Below are positions 40,567 to 47,632 of a stretch of 64,000 bases of DNA, piece after piece; the first letter of the stretch is position 1, and every line of letters starts with the position of its first letter. The translations under genes and the position numbers were made by a program. Below the pieces are notes generated by a model. The model worked only from the letters and a program-made list of their open reading frames with translations, did no database searches and was not told where the DNA came from. Origin of the DNA: Erythrobacter sp. KY5 (GTDB taxonomy: Bacteria; Pseudomonadota; Alphaproteobacteria; Sphingomonadales; Sphingomonadaceae); NCBI RefSeq assembly GCF_003264115.1, contig NZ_CP021912.1, forward strand, positions 1,533,001 to 1,597,000. The letters are read 5' to 3'.

Positions 40567-42177
40567 ATGACAGACCAAACGCTCATCGAAACCGCACGCA
40601 ATTCCAAAGCATGGCCCTTTCAGGAGGCTCAGCGCCTCGCAAAACGGCTGCGCGGTGGAAAAGCGAACGGTGAGCCTGTGCTGTTCGAAACAGGTTACGG
40701 CCCGTCGGGCCTGCCGCATATCGGCACCTTTCAGGAAGTGCTGCGCACCTCGCTCGTTCGCCGCGCCTATGAGGCGTTGACGGGTGAGCCAACGCGCCTT
40801 GTCGCGTTCAGCGATGACATGGACGGTCTTCGCAAGGTGCCCGACAACGTGCCGAACAAGGAGCTGCTCGAAGCCAATCTCGGCAAGCCGCTGTCGCGCA
40901 TTCCGAACCCGTTCGGCACAAGCCATGAAAGCTTCGCCGCGCACAACAACGCCAAGCTTCGCGAGTTCCTCGACCAGTTCGGCTTCGACTACGAGTTCGT
41001 GAGCTCGTCCGACCGCTACAACTCGGGCGCGTTCGACGATGCCTTGCGCGGAGTGCTGCGCAATTTCGATGCGATCATGGACATCATGCTGCCGACGCTG
41101 GGGGCAGAGAGGCAGCAGACCTACTCTCCAGTCATGCCCGTCAGCCCGACCACCGGCGCGGTGCTTCAGGTGCCTATCGAGGTGGTCGACGCGGACGCCG
41201 GTACGATCCGCTTCACCGATGAAGACGGCAGCATGGTCGAACAAAGCGCGCTCGGCGGCATGGCCAAGTGCCAGTGGAAGGTCGACTGGGCGATGCGCTG
41301 GGTCGCGCTTGGCGTCGACTATGAGATGTACGGCAAGGACCTGACTGATAGCGGCGTGCAGTCGGGCAAGATCGCGCGCGTGCTGGGCGGCAACAAGCCC
41401 GAAGGCCTGATTTACGAGCTGTTCCTCGATGCCAAGGGCGAGAAGATCAGCAAGTCGAAGGGCAATGGCCTGTCGATCGACGAGTGGCTGCAATATGGAA
41501 GCGAGGAGAGCCTCGGCTTCTACATCTTCGCCAATCCCAAGAGCGCAAAGCAATTGCACGCAGGCGTCATCCCCAAGGCGATCGACGATTACTGGCAGTT
41601 TCGCGAACGCCTTGCCGAGCAACCGCTCGACAAGCAGCTGGGCAATCCGGTCTGGCATTTGCAACGCGCGAACGAACGGATCGAAGGGCCTGATGCCCCC
41701 GGCGCAGGCGATGCTTTGAGCGTGCCTTACAGCCTGTTGCTCAACCTCGTCAGCGTGCTGGGGCTGGAAGCGACGCCTGAGAACCTCGCCGAATACGTGG
41801 CGGCCTATACTGGCGAACCGGTTGAGGATCCCGCGCTGCTGGGCCTGATCGATGCGGCGGTGAACTACAACCGCGACTTCGTGGCGCCGACATTGAAGAA
41901 GCGCGCTCCGGCAGGGGGCGAAGTGCTGGCTCTGACCGAGCTCGATACGCAGCTTGCGGCAGCTCCCGAGGATGCGGATGCAGAGGTGCTGCAGACGATG
42001 GTCTATGAGATCGGCAAGCGCGAGGAGTTCGGTTTCGAATCCTTGCGCGACTGGTTCCGTGCGCTCTACGAAACGCTGCTTGGTTCTGAGCAGGGGCCGC
42101 GCATGGGCAGCTTCATCAAGCTCTACGGCATTGCGCCAACGAGGAAGCTGATCGCGGAGGCGTTGGCGCGGGCTTAG
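40567..42177 (+). CDS. lysK: class I lysyl-tRNA synthetase
   Basis: 536 residues from ATG 40567. A class I enzyme unrelated to the usual class II LysS, found in alphaproteobacteria and archaea. It has the HIGH-like ETGYGPSGLPHIGTFQE and the KMSKS-like GEKISKSKGNGLS, with FANPKSAKQLH and a C-terminal helical anticodon-binding region. It charges tRNA-Lys. The in-frame extension to 40369 is unsupported. Confidence 0.95.
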   Translation: MTDQTLIETARNSKAWPFQEAQRLAKRLRGGKANGEPVLFETGYGPSGLPHIGTFQEVLRTSLVRRAYEALTGEPTRLVAFSDDMDGLRKVPDNVPNKELLEANLGKPLSRIPNPFGTSHESFAAHNNAKLREFLDQFGFDYEFVSSSDRYNSGAFDDALRGVLRNFDAIMDIMLPTLGAERQQTYSPVMPVSPTTGAVLQVPIEVVDADAGTIRFTDEDGSMVEQSALGGMAKCQWKVDWAMRWVALGVDYEMYGKDLTDSGVQSGKIARVLGGNKPEGLIYELFLDAKGEKISKSKGNGLSIDEWLQYGSEESLGFYIFANPKSAKQLHAGVIPKAIDDYWQFRERLAEQPLDKQLGNPVWHLQRANERIEGPDAPGAGDALSVPYSLLLNLVSVLGLEATPENLAEYVAAYTGEPVEDPALLGLIDAAVNYNRDFVAPTLKKRAPAGGEVLALTELDTQLAAAPEDADAEVLQTMVYEIGKREEFGFESLRDWFRALYETLLGSEQGPRMGSFIKLYGIAPTRKLIAEALARA

Positions 42178-42205
42178 TCGCGCGCAAAGGTTAGGTCCCA
42201 CCAAA

Positions 42206-42301
42206 CGGCGCAAAGCGCCGCAAGGGCGACCGCCCGTCCGCAGCGGGTGCGTAGCGAAGCGGAGCACGTCTAGCGAGGACGAAGCCGTGGATGCGGCTTC
42301 G
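42206..42301. terminator. two hairpins between lysK and the convergent hydroxylase
   Basis: CGGCGC-AAA-GCGCCG style hairpin at 42206-42220, 29 bp after the lysK stop, and CGAAGCCG/CGGCTTCG at 42280-42301, just past the minus-strand hydroxylase stop. Each gene of this convergent pair therefore has a hairpin of its own. T-tracts are poor. Confidence 0.45.
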
Positions 42302-42318
42302 CAACGTCAACCCCTTTC

Positions 42319-42987
42319 CTACTTCCATTTGCGCGTGCGATACCACTTGGTGATGATGTACTTCGCGCCTTTCACCACAGGGGTGCCGGCGTGCATCGTG
42401 TCTTCGTTGGGAGTGCCGTCGGGAAGCGCGTTGTTCCAGATCAGCAGGACGCCGGGCTTGGGCTCGATCTTGATGCCAATGTGCGTGAAGTGGGTTTCGC
42501 CGCCTTCTTCAACGTCGTTCAGGAACGCCATCGTTGTCCAGCTGCGCTGACCGCCGCGCTGGCGTTCGTCCTTCCAGTAATTTTCGCTCGTATAGAACCA
42601 GTCATTGTGCGGCTTGAATTGCTGGCCAGGAAGATAGCGCTGCCCCTGGATCGCCTCGCCGATCTCTGATGGCAGGCCGAGCAGATCGTCAATGCGCCGC
42701 CCGATCCCTTTGACGAAGCTGTCATGGGGATCGAGGTCGCCGGAATAGGAGGTGCGAAAGCCGCTGTCGTAACCGATCTCGTGCAGTGAAGAGGGGCGCG
42801 CGGTATCATCGACCATCAGGCAAAGCCGCTCGCATTCGGCGAGGCTCAGGAAGTCTCCGACCGCGTAGAGTTCGGCCATGGGCGTGTCGATCTTGTAGAC
42901 GCCGGCATCGTTTTCGAGGCGCTCGCGAACCTGTCTGCCTACACGGCGCAGCGCGTCCTGATCGGGGATGGTCTGGGTGCTGGACAT
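42319..42987 (-). CDS. 2OG-Fe(II) oxygenase, prolyl-4-hydroxylase alpha-like
   Basis: 222 residues. The jelly-roll core shows the HxD iron ligands in QQFKPHNDWFY, the distal His in DTMHAGTPVVKG and the 2-oxoglutarate-binding Lys/Arg in AKYIITKWYRTRKW at the C-terminus. Sequence style (FLSLAECERLCLMV, SFRTSYSGDL-like region, LIWNNALPDG) matches P4Hc proteins. Bacterial members hydroxylate prolines in peptides or ribosomal/EF-Tu proteins; the target is unknown. Confidence 0.88.
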   Translation of the reverse strand: MSSTQTIPDQDALRRVGRQVRERLENDAGVYKIDTPMAELYAVGDFLSLAECERLCLMVDDTARPSSLHEIGYDSGFRTSYSGDLDPHDSFVKGIGRRIDDLLGLPSEIGEAIQGQRYLPGQQFKPHNDWFYTSENYWKDERQRGGQRSWTTMAFLNDVEEGGETHFTHIGIKIEPKPGVLLIWNNALPDGTPNEDTMHAGTPVVKGAKYIITKWYRTRKWK

Positions 42988-43021
42988 TGCGACGTGCTAC
43001 GCAAAGGTGGGGCAAAAGCAA

Positions 43022-43049
43022 ACCCCCGCCGCTGTGAAGCGACGGGGGT
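43022..43049 (-). terminator. intrinsic terminator after the RcnB-like gene
   Basis: On the minus strand ACCCCCGTCGCT and AGCGGCGGGGGT form a 12-bp stem (one mismatch) with a 4-nt loop, followed by TTGCTTTTGCC. It lies 25 bp after the stop at 43075. This is a clear intrinsic terminator. Confidence 0.8.
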
Positions 43050-43074
43050 GCAAGTTTGGTTGAATTGCCGGGTC

Positions 43075-44292
43075 TTACCAGAAGAAGTCGTGGATCACGT
43101 CGACCACTTCTCCGGTGTAGATATCGACCAGCACAACGTCATCGTAATAGCGGACCCAGCGATAGGGGCCGTAGACGTCCGGCAGGCGATAGCGCCACGG
43201 ATCGTTGATGTAGTAGCGCGAGCCGAAGAAGCCTGCATCGAGGAAGAACCCGATGTTCAGCCGGTTGTAGAAGTGCCCGCGGAACGGTGCGTGATACCGG
43301 CCCAGACGGTAGATTCCGCGATTGGCGAAGCGGTGCTGACGCCAGCGGAAACGGCGGTCGTTGCGCCATGCGTTGCGGTTCCAGCGGCGGAAGTCGCGGC
43401 GGCGTTCTGCACGCCGTTCGAAACGCCGACCATCCCTTACGCCATCGCGATATCCATCGTGGCGGAACCTGCGAGCATCACGCCTGTCGAAGCGACGATC
43501 AAAGCGGTCACCCCGACGGTCACGCCGGTCATAGCGGTCGCCGCGACGATCGCGCCGGTCGAAGCGGTCATCGCGACGATCTGCGCGACGATCTGCGCGC
43601 CGGTCAGCGCGGCCGTCGAACTGGCCGCCACGGCCATTGCGGATCCGATCTCCGCGACGATCGCTGCGCCGGTCTATCCGGTCAGCCTGGCGGTCTCCGC
43701 GACGTTCGATCCTGTCGGCCCGCCGGTCGCCGCCGCGTTCGATCCGGTTGGCACGGCGATCACCGCGCTGCTCGATCCGGTCGGCACGCCGCTCGCTGCG
43801 ACGGTCAACACGTTCGGCTGCCCGCTCGTTACCGCGGCGCTGGAAGCGCTGGGCCTCGCGGTCACCGCGCCGTTCGACCCGGTTTGCACGCTGCTCGGAG
43901 CGACGGTCCACGCGATCAGCGCGGCGTTCGGAGCGGTTGTCAACGCGGTTAGCGCGGCGTTCTGAACGGCGGTCAACTTGCTGTGCGCGGCGCTCGCCAC
44001 GGCGTTCGACACGTTGTGCACGCTGGCGCTCGACTGGCCGCGCATCGGGTTCAGCAGAACGCGCACCGCGGCGTTCGAAACCGCGATCCTGACGCTGGGC
44101 ACGGCGTTCGCCGCGTGCCTGGCGTCGTTCGCTACGTCGCTCTGCGCGCCTGTCCTGACGCGATTGCTCAGCCGAGGACGATGCCTCCGCCGAACCGGTT
44201 GCCGCCTGAGCGGTCTCGGGCGGTGCGACCAATGCCAACGCCAAGGCGAGGGCGGAGAGCGCACTACCCTTTAGAAACAGGGTAAGATCCAT
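43075..44292 (-). CDS. RcnB-domain exported protein with a long Arg/Asp repeat region
   Basis: 405 residues from ATG 44292. A signal peptide (FLKGSALSALALALALVAPPETAQA) is followed by ~240 residues made almost only of Arg, Asp, Glu, Gln, Ala and Gly in imperfect 11-residue repeats of the RRSERRADRVD type, changing to DRRDRRGDR-like repeats. Lysine is nearly absent. The C-terminal ~30 residues (RWVRYYDDVVLVDIYTGEVV ending DFFW) are an RcnB domain; E. coli RcnB is a periplasmic Ni/Co homeostasis factor. The repeat is likely a highly charged helix; polyanion or metal binding is inference. A strong terminator follows. Confidence 0.8.
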   Translation of the reverse strand: MDLTLFLKGSALSALALALALVAPPETAQAATGSAEASSSAEQSRQDRRAERRSERRQARGERRAQRQDRGFERRGARSAEPDARPVERQRAQRVERRGERRAQQVDRRSERRANRVDNRSERRADRVDRRSEQRANRVERRGDREAQRFQRRGNERAAERVDRRSERRADRIEQRGDRRANRIERGGDRRADRIERRGDRQADRIDRRSDRRGDRIRNGRGGQFDGRADRRADRRADRRDDRFDRRDRRGDRYDRRDRRGDRFDRRFDRRDARRFRHDGYRDGVRDGRRFERRAERRRDFRRWNRNAWRNDRRFRWRQHRFANRGIYRLGRYHAPFRGHFYNRLNIGFFLDAGFFGSRYYINDPWRYRLPDVYGPYRWVRYYDDVVLVDIYTGEVVDVIHDFFW

Positions 44293-44410
44293 GAAATGCC
44301 TCCAGTGTTGCCGCCCACCACCTACGGCCATTGATACGCTTCGATTTGAAGTGATGTGGGCGGTCTAGGCCCCGGTCGCTGACTTCTACCTTAACCGCAC
44401 GTTTAGGGCT

Positions 44411-45061
44411 GTGTTCATGTTGGGCGCACCTTTTCTGAATGGCTTGACCGGACCAGCCAATGCTCCGATGGCACGGCTCATGTTCGATGATCTCGACGAA
44501 GTGCGAAGCGATCTGGCACGGCGCCTCACCCGCGCTGCGAAGGACCGCCGATCGCCGATGCATGTGCCCGCAGTCGTAACCAGCGATGTCGATGCGCGCA
44601 CCATGGTCCTGCGAGCGTTTGACCCGCAGGAATGGACCCTGCGCTTCCACACCGACACCCGCGCGCCCAAGGTCGATGCGATCAAGGCCGATCCGCGCAT
44701 GGCGGTGCTGTTCTACGACAAGGGCGCCAAGATCCAGATCCGCGTTCGCGGCACAGGCGAGGTGCTGGAGCAGGATGCACTTACCGACGCGGCATGGGCG
44801 AACAGCGCCAATTTCGCGCGCCGCTGTTACCTGGGCGATGGGCCGGGAGCGGTGAGCGATGCGCCCACATCGGGTCTTCCGACACAGTTCGAAGGGGTCG
44901 AGCCGACCGAAGAGGAAGTGGCACCGGGACGCCCCAACTTTGCAGTGCTTCGCATCACGCTTGATGCGCTCGACTGGTTCTACCTTGCCCATACCGGCCA
45001 TGTTCGCGCGCAGTTCGTGCGCAATGGAGAGGATTGGGAAGGGCGCTGGGTATCGCCCTAG
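44411..45061 (+). CDS. pyridoxamine 5'-phosphate oxidase-related FMN-binding protein
   Basis: 216 residues from GTG 44411 (ATG 44417 and 44468 are alternatives). A split-barrel flavoprotein: MHVPAVVTSDVDARTMVLR, TLRFHTDTRAPKVDAI, MAVLFYDKGAKIQIRVRGTGEV, and a C-terminal WEGRWVSP, all typical of the PNPOx superfamily. It resembles the pyridoxal 5'-phosphate synthase core but is not clearly PdxH, since the C-terminal PdxH dimerisation segment is altered. Might reduce flavin- or F420-like substrates. Confidence 0.8.
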   Translation: MFMLGAPFLNGLTGPANAPMARLMFDDLDEVRSDLARRLTRAAKDRRSPMHVPAVVTSDVDARTMVLRAFDPQEWTLRFHTDTRAPKVDAIKADPRMAVLFYDKGAKIQIRVRGTGEVLEQDALTDAAWANSANFARRCYLGDGPGAVSDAPTSGLPTQFEGVEPTEEEVAPGRPNFAVLRITLDALDWFYLAHTGHVRAQFVRNGEDWEGRWVSP

Positions 45062-45066
45062 GTCGC

Positions 45067-45750
45067 TCAGGCAGCCTTGGTGTCCTTGGCCGGTGAGGGC
45101 TCGGGAGCGGGCAGCAGCATGATCTCCTCCCATTCGCCCGCCGTGATCACGCGGTCCTCGCCCGCCGCCTGAGCCGCAGCGAGCGCGACTTCGGCGCGGT
45201 TGCGCGCCTCCTCCTCGCTTTCGCCCGGCTGCCTCGCAGCGACCCCGAAACTTGCGCTCACCCGCATGTTCGGACCCATGCCCGGCATAGGCATCTGTGC
45301 AAGCGTATCGAGCAGCCGGCGTGCAATCGCCCCCGCTTCGGTTTCGCTCACATCGGCGGTGTGAATCTCGAGCGTTTCTGTGTTGCTGACCGGATCGCTC
45401 ACGGTTTTCACAACGTCGCCGTTGCGAACACCGGCGCGCATCACCTGCGCCACTTGCGCGATAGCCGCTGCCCGGGTTTCCTGCCCCCACAACTGACCCA
45501 CCTGCGGCAGGTGATCGACCCGCGCGCGCAGCACCGCACCAGAGCGGCCCGCAAAGCTGCGGCGTTCGACGACCTTGTCCATTTCCTCGCCAAGACTGTC
45601 TTTGGTGAAGAGCCCTTCGAGCGAGTTTGACGAGGGCCGGGTGCGCGCTCGAAACCGCTGGATTACAAGCACCAACAGGGCGCCCGCGACAACTCCCGTT
45701 GCCAGCGTGAGCGCCGGATTGGCTGATAATACGAGCGCGACCTCTTGCAT
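45067..45750 (-). CDS. membrane-anchored degenerate GGDEF protein
   Basis: 227 residues from ATG 45750. One N-terminal membrane helix (ALTLATGVVAGALLVLVIQ), then a GGDEF-fold domain. The C-terminal part is recognisable (RVSASFGVAARQPGESEEEARNRAEVALAAAQ...GEDRV), but where GGDEF should be the sequence reads SDPVSNTETLEI. The metal-binding and catalytic residues are lost, so it cannot make c-di-GMP and may instead bind a nucleotide or a partner. Convergent with the FMN-binding gene. Confidence 0.75.
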   Translation of the reverse strand: MQEVALVLSANPALTLATGVVAGALLVLVIQRFRARTRPSSNSLEGLFTKDSLGEEMDKVVERRSFAGRSGAVLRARVDHLPQVGQLWGQETRAAAIAQVAQVMRAGVRNGDVVKTVSDPVSNTETLEIHTADVSETEAGAIARRLLDTLAQMPMPGMGPNMRVSASFGVAARQPGESEEEARNRAEVALAAAQAAGEDRVITAGEWEEIMLLPAPEPSPAKDTKAA

Positions 45751-46050
45751 CGATGCTGCCTCTGTTTGCCTCGATTGAAGCAACTTGTGCCCGACCCTTG
45801 GTTAAGGCCGGGTAAAGCGGCGGGGCGCTGTCGCTTTTGACTTGGGATGTTACACGCAAGGGGGTGGTTTGGAAAAACGCGCCATCCGTAAAAATGCCAT
45901 GTCCTGAGAGGTTTAGAGCGAAATCCGCTGTAGGACGTGTGACTTTCCAGTTTTGGGCGGCAAGCGGGAATGGCCGCGAGGGAGAAGGTGAGGGCGCCTC
46001 AAACATCACCCGACGCTATCACCTGCATTCGGAGTAGGAAAACGCCTGCG
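45751..46050. other. gene-free stretch, 300 bp
   Basis: Only short frames with no protein-like composition. A 23-bp dyad at 45790-45812 (CCCG...CCTT/AAGG...CGGG) lies 40 bp upstream of the degenerate GGDEF start and could belong to its promoter or act as an operator. Nothing else stands out. Confidence 0.4.
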
Positions 46051-46548
46051 TCAGACGTCGTCGCCCGGAGTGATCTTGGACATCACGCGCTGCAAGGTGC
46101 GGTAGATCATCACCACGGTCGCTGCGATCAGCGCGACCATCAGGACGCTGCCTGCAAACAGCACGTCATAGAGAATAGTGTACCACCTGTTGGGAAGCTC
46201 TTCGAATTCGCCGATCGGCAGGACGAACGCGAGCAGCACGACAAGGCTCATCATCAGGGCAGAGGTGGCGAGCTTTGCCACGAGATCGACATTGTGAAAC
46301 GCCTCTCTGTCAAACTCCTTCTCCATTCGGTTGATCATGCCGATCAGCGTCAGCATCAGTGCCAGCACCGTTGCCGAAGCGGTCGCGATGGCCGAGCCCA
46401 GATAAAGCCCCGCCCGGCTCAGCGCCTCGAGCAATTGCCTTGCCTCGGCAGCCGAATAGACATCGCCAATGGCAATCCGCGCGCCGTATCCGACGAGGCA
46501 GATGAAAACAAACGCGGCCAGCGGCCAGATGCGGTTCCTGTTGATCAT
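46051..46548 (-). CDS. membrane protein of unknown function, four helices
   Basis: 165 residues from ATG 46548, preceded by AGGGAA. Four predicted helices (IWPLAAFVFICLVGYGARIAI, AIATASATVLALMLTLIGMI, LATSALMMSLVVLLAFVLPI, VLFAGSVLMVALIAATVVMI) with a charged loop RMEKEFDREAFHNVD. No known motif. The extension to 46578 is rejected on ribosome-binding-site grounds. Confidence 0.75.
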   Translation of the reverse strand: MINRNRIWPLAAFVFICLVGYGARIAIGDVYSAAEARQLLEALSRAGLYLGSAIATASATVLALMLTLIGMINRMEKEFDREAFHNVDLVAKLATSALMMSLVVLLAFVLPIGEFEELPNRWYTILYDVLFAGSVLMVALIAATVVMIYRTLQRVMSKITPGDDV

Positions 46549-46640
46549 CGATTCCCTCTCATTCGTTAGTTGCAACAAACGAAAGGGTCAGGGCGTTCCG
46601 GATTGGGGTCGCCGCAGTGTGCGCGCCGACACCGAGCAAC

Positions 46641-47087
46641 GTCGCCCCGGGCTTGACCCGGGGTCCCGCTTTCCTTCAACCCACTGAAATGGATCGCGAA
46701 ACGCAGGGCGGCTGGGTCTACATCATGTCGGACCGCTATCGCGGCACGATGTACGTCGGCGTGACGGCTGATCTGGCAGCGCGCGTGACGCAGCACCGTC
46801 TAGGAGCGGGTTCGGACTTCTCTGCACGGTATGGTTAGAAGCAACTGGTCTGGGCCGAACGGTTCGACACCATCGAAAATGCGATAAGGTTCGAAAAACG
46901 CCTCAAACGTTGGCGGCGCGAATGGAAATTCGAGTTGGTGGAGAAGGCCAATCCCGATTGGGACGACCTGTTCGCGCAACTGATCTGAGTCCCTTGTGTC
47001 ATCCCGGTACCCGAGCCGGGATCCCGCGTACTTCTGAATCCGCGCCAATTCATAAGAAGCGGGACCCCGGATCAAGTCCGGGGTGAC
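46641..47087 (+). mobile_element. 447-bp element with 29-bp inverted ends and a GIY-YIG pseudogene
   Basis: The palindromic 29-bp sequence at 46641-46669 (GTCGCCCCGG...GGTCCCGC) recurs inverted at 47059-47087 with 26 of 29 matches. A related 30-bp palindrome in direct orientation lies at 46998-47027. Each is itself a CCCCGG/CCGGGG-type dyad, like REP sequences. Between them lies a GIY-YIG endonuclease ORF. No target-site duplication is obvious. The structure resembles a REP-bounded small mobile unit; mobility is inferred. Confidence 0.6.
46689..46988 (+). pseudogene. GIY-YIG endonuclease domain protein, interrupted by an amber codon
   Basis: From ATG 46689 the frame reads WVYIMSDRYRGTMYVGVTADL..RVTQHR, the GIY-YIG start, up to SARYG. 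An in-frame TAG at 46836-46838 then occurs. The same frame continues without a shift as KQLVWAERFDTIENAIRFEKRLKRWRREW...DDLFAQLI and stops at TGA 46988. Together they give a full ~98-residue UvrC-like nuclease domain with the catalytic Glu lying after the stop. One base change explains the disruption. Readthrough is possible but unsupported. Confidence 0.85.
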
Positions 47088-47095
47088 GGAATCGC

Positions 47096-47566
47096 TTAGC
47101 CTTGAGCCGCGTATCGATCAGCAAACGGAACGAATTTTGGAAGCTTCCGGAAGAATTGTTCGGTATCTGCCAGTTCGTAGAAACGATCATCGAAGTCTCC
47201 AAAGTCGAAGTCTTCATCAAGAGTCTCGAGTCGGTCCCTTCGCGCGTCAGTGGTGTCGCAAGGGTAGGGCGAACCTAGGACCGCCATCGCGTCCTCGATA
47301 AGGCTGGCCACTTCCGACATCCCGATTGCTCCGAATCCCCTAACCGCTTCGGGCGCAGACGTTCCAGTCGAGTTGAAAAAGTACTGTCCGAAGCCGCCAT
47401 TGTGGACCTCGGCGTGAAGGCAATGGACGGCGAACAGATTCACGGCTTTATCGGGAATCTTCTCGATCGACTTCAACCAAGCCGCTCGTCCATCATAGAA
47501 GTTGAAGTCGTCCCAGTATGGCTCGAATACCTTTGGGTACTCACGCGGCGCGTTGAAGATTCCCAT
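47096..47566 (-). CDS. DUF4375 domain protein
   Basis: 156 residues from ATG 47566, with AGGGA upstream; TTG 47593 is a longer alternative. The segment LHAEVHNGGFGQYFFNSTG followed by a helical region is the DUF4375/DMP19-like signature. Base composition appears more AT-rich than neighbours. Function unknown; such proteins are often found in accessory DNA, and some relatives act as immunity proteins. The stop lies 8 bp from the REP-bounded element. Confidence 0.75.
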   Translation of the reverse strand: MGIFNAPREYPKVFEPYWDDFNFYDGRAAWLKSIEKIPDKAVNLFAVHCLHAEVHNGGFGQYFFNSTGTSAPEAVRGFGAIGMSEVASLIEDAMAVLGSPYPCDTTDARRDRLETLDEDFDFGDFDDRFYELADTEQFFRKLPKFVPFADRYAAQG

Positions 47567-47632
47567 CACTTGGTCCCTGTAGTTTGGGAGCAAATAACAC
47601 CGAAAAATTAATGCTTTGTGCTAGCGGAACGA

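Noticed and set aside
40312..42267. 651-codon minus strand ORF opposite lysK
   Set aside because: Antisense shadow of a well-defined class I LysRS; His/Arg-rich composition typical of GC-rich shadows.
42994..43965. 323-codon + strand ORF opposite the RcnB-like gene
   Set aside because: Its Ala/Val/Pro repeats are only the antisense image of the Arg-repeat codons; the minus frame has a signal peptide, an RcnB domain and a terminator.
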